Below the pieces are notes generated by a model. It was given only the letters and a program-made list of their open reading frames with translations, was not told the origin of the DNA and made no database searches. Shown here piece by piece: positions 63,714 to 64,000 of a DNA stretch of 64,000 nt. This stretch comes from Oscillospiraceae bacterium. Its GTDB lineage: Bacteria > Bacillota > Clostridia > Oscillospirales > Oscillospiraceae. Position 1 is the first letter of the stretch. Each line of letters starts with the position of its first letter. A program made the position numbers and the translations under genes. The stretch lies in contig SVLR01000001.1 in assembly GCA_015067785.1 (NCBI GenBank), positions 16,949-80,948 on the forward strand, in the 5' to 3' direction.

Positions 63714-64000
63714 TTATTCCTCTGCAAGATAGCGCAGGACATCAGAAATCGAATCGTGAATGATGCACTCCGCTAAGCCATCATAGGCAGTGGGAGAATA
63801 ATTGATAATAATGAGATGCTCCCCTGTAAAGGCATCGATCAAAGACGCTGCCGGGTGTACGACCAAAGAGGATCCGCCAACGATCAGAACATCCGCACTG
63901 GAAATTTCCTCCTCAGCATCCGCATAATTGAAGCCATCCAAGGATTCTCCATAAAGGGTTACATCGGGTCTGACCAAAGCACCACAAACTTCACATTGCG
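63714..64000 (-). CDS. NAD-dependent protein deacylase, sirtuin family (partial, C-terminal part)
   Basis: QCEVCGALVRPDVTLYGESLDGF...ADVLIVGGSSLVVHPAASLI...LIIINYSPTAYD; continues past window end. Confidence 0.93.
   Translation of the reverse strand, partial: QCEVCGALVRPDVTLYGESLDGFNYADAEEEISSADVLIVGGSSLVVHPAASLIDAFTGEHLIIINYSPTAYDGLAECIIHDSISDVLRYLAEE

Noticed and set aside
1-64000. CRISPR arrays, prophage, IS elements, rRNA or tRNA clusters
   Set aside because: No regularly spaced direct repeats, transposase/integrase ORFs or rRNA/tRNA signatures were recognised in the window.

Overview
The window is a chromosomal segment of a low-to-mid GC, spore-former-type Firmicute (Clostridia, probably Oscillospiraceae/Ruminococcaceae-like). 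It is mostly housekeeping DNA. Left part, minus strand: a partial Hsp33, then the division/cell wall (dcw) cluster ftsZ-ftsQ-murG-ftsW-mraY-murF-murE-PBP(PASTA)-ftsL-rsmH-mraZ, with no murD between mraY and ftsW, then clpC. Middle: a ferredoxin, trmN6-like and rsmI, spmA/spmB, efp, a peptidase, yqeG, a Spo0A-like regulator, a BspA-type LRR protein, GDPD, an MFS transporter, tyrS with a T-box leader, and recN-argR-nadK-tlyA-dxs. Right part: spoIVA, a YfhO-like protein, tex, pgsA-rimO-recX-recA-prmC-DUF1385, dnaE-whiA-murB and a partial sirtuin.

The most interesting non-routine items are:
(1) Two distant paralogous loci (18.3-20.3 kb and 44.0-46.3 kb). Each encodes a pseudopilin N-terminus fused to a different hydrolase. 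Both are preceded by the same kind of structured 5' leader RNA: a TSS-proximal long stem with base-pair covariation, a covarying 9-10 bp long-range pairing, and an intrinsic terminator just before the RBS. This is a candidate undescribed cis-regulatory RNA plus a modular pilin-hydrolase family.
(2) A ~615-nt structured noncoding region (37.79-38.405 kb, minus) with its own promoter, directly upstream of a small membrane protein and dxs-tlyA-nadK-argR-recN. Its context, size and orientation match OLE RNA with OapA.
(3) A Spo0A-like protein lacking the phosphoacceptor Asp, with tandem 0A-like boxes upstream.
(4) A tandem lipoprotein/micro-ORF/metalloprotease duplication with a readable chimeric junction.

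All calls come from reading the supplied sequence and ORF translations. No database search or folding program was run.
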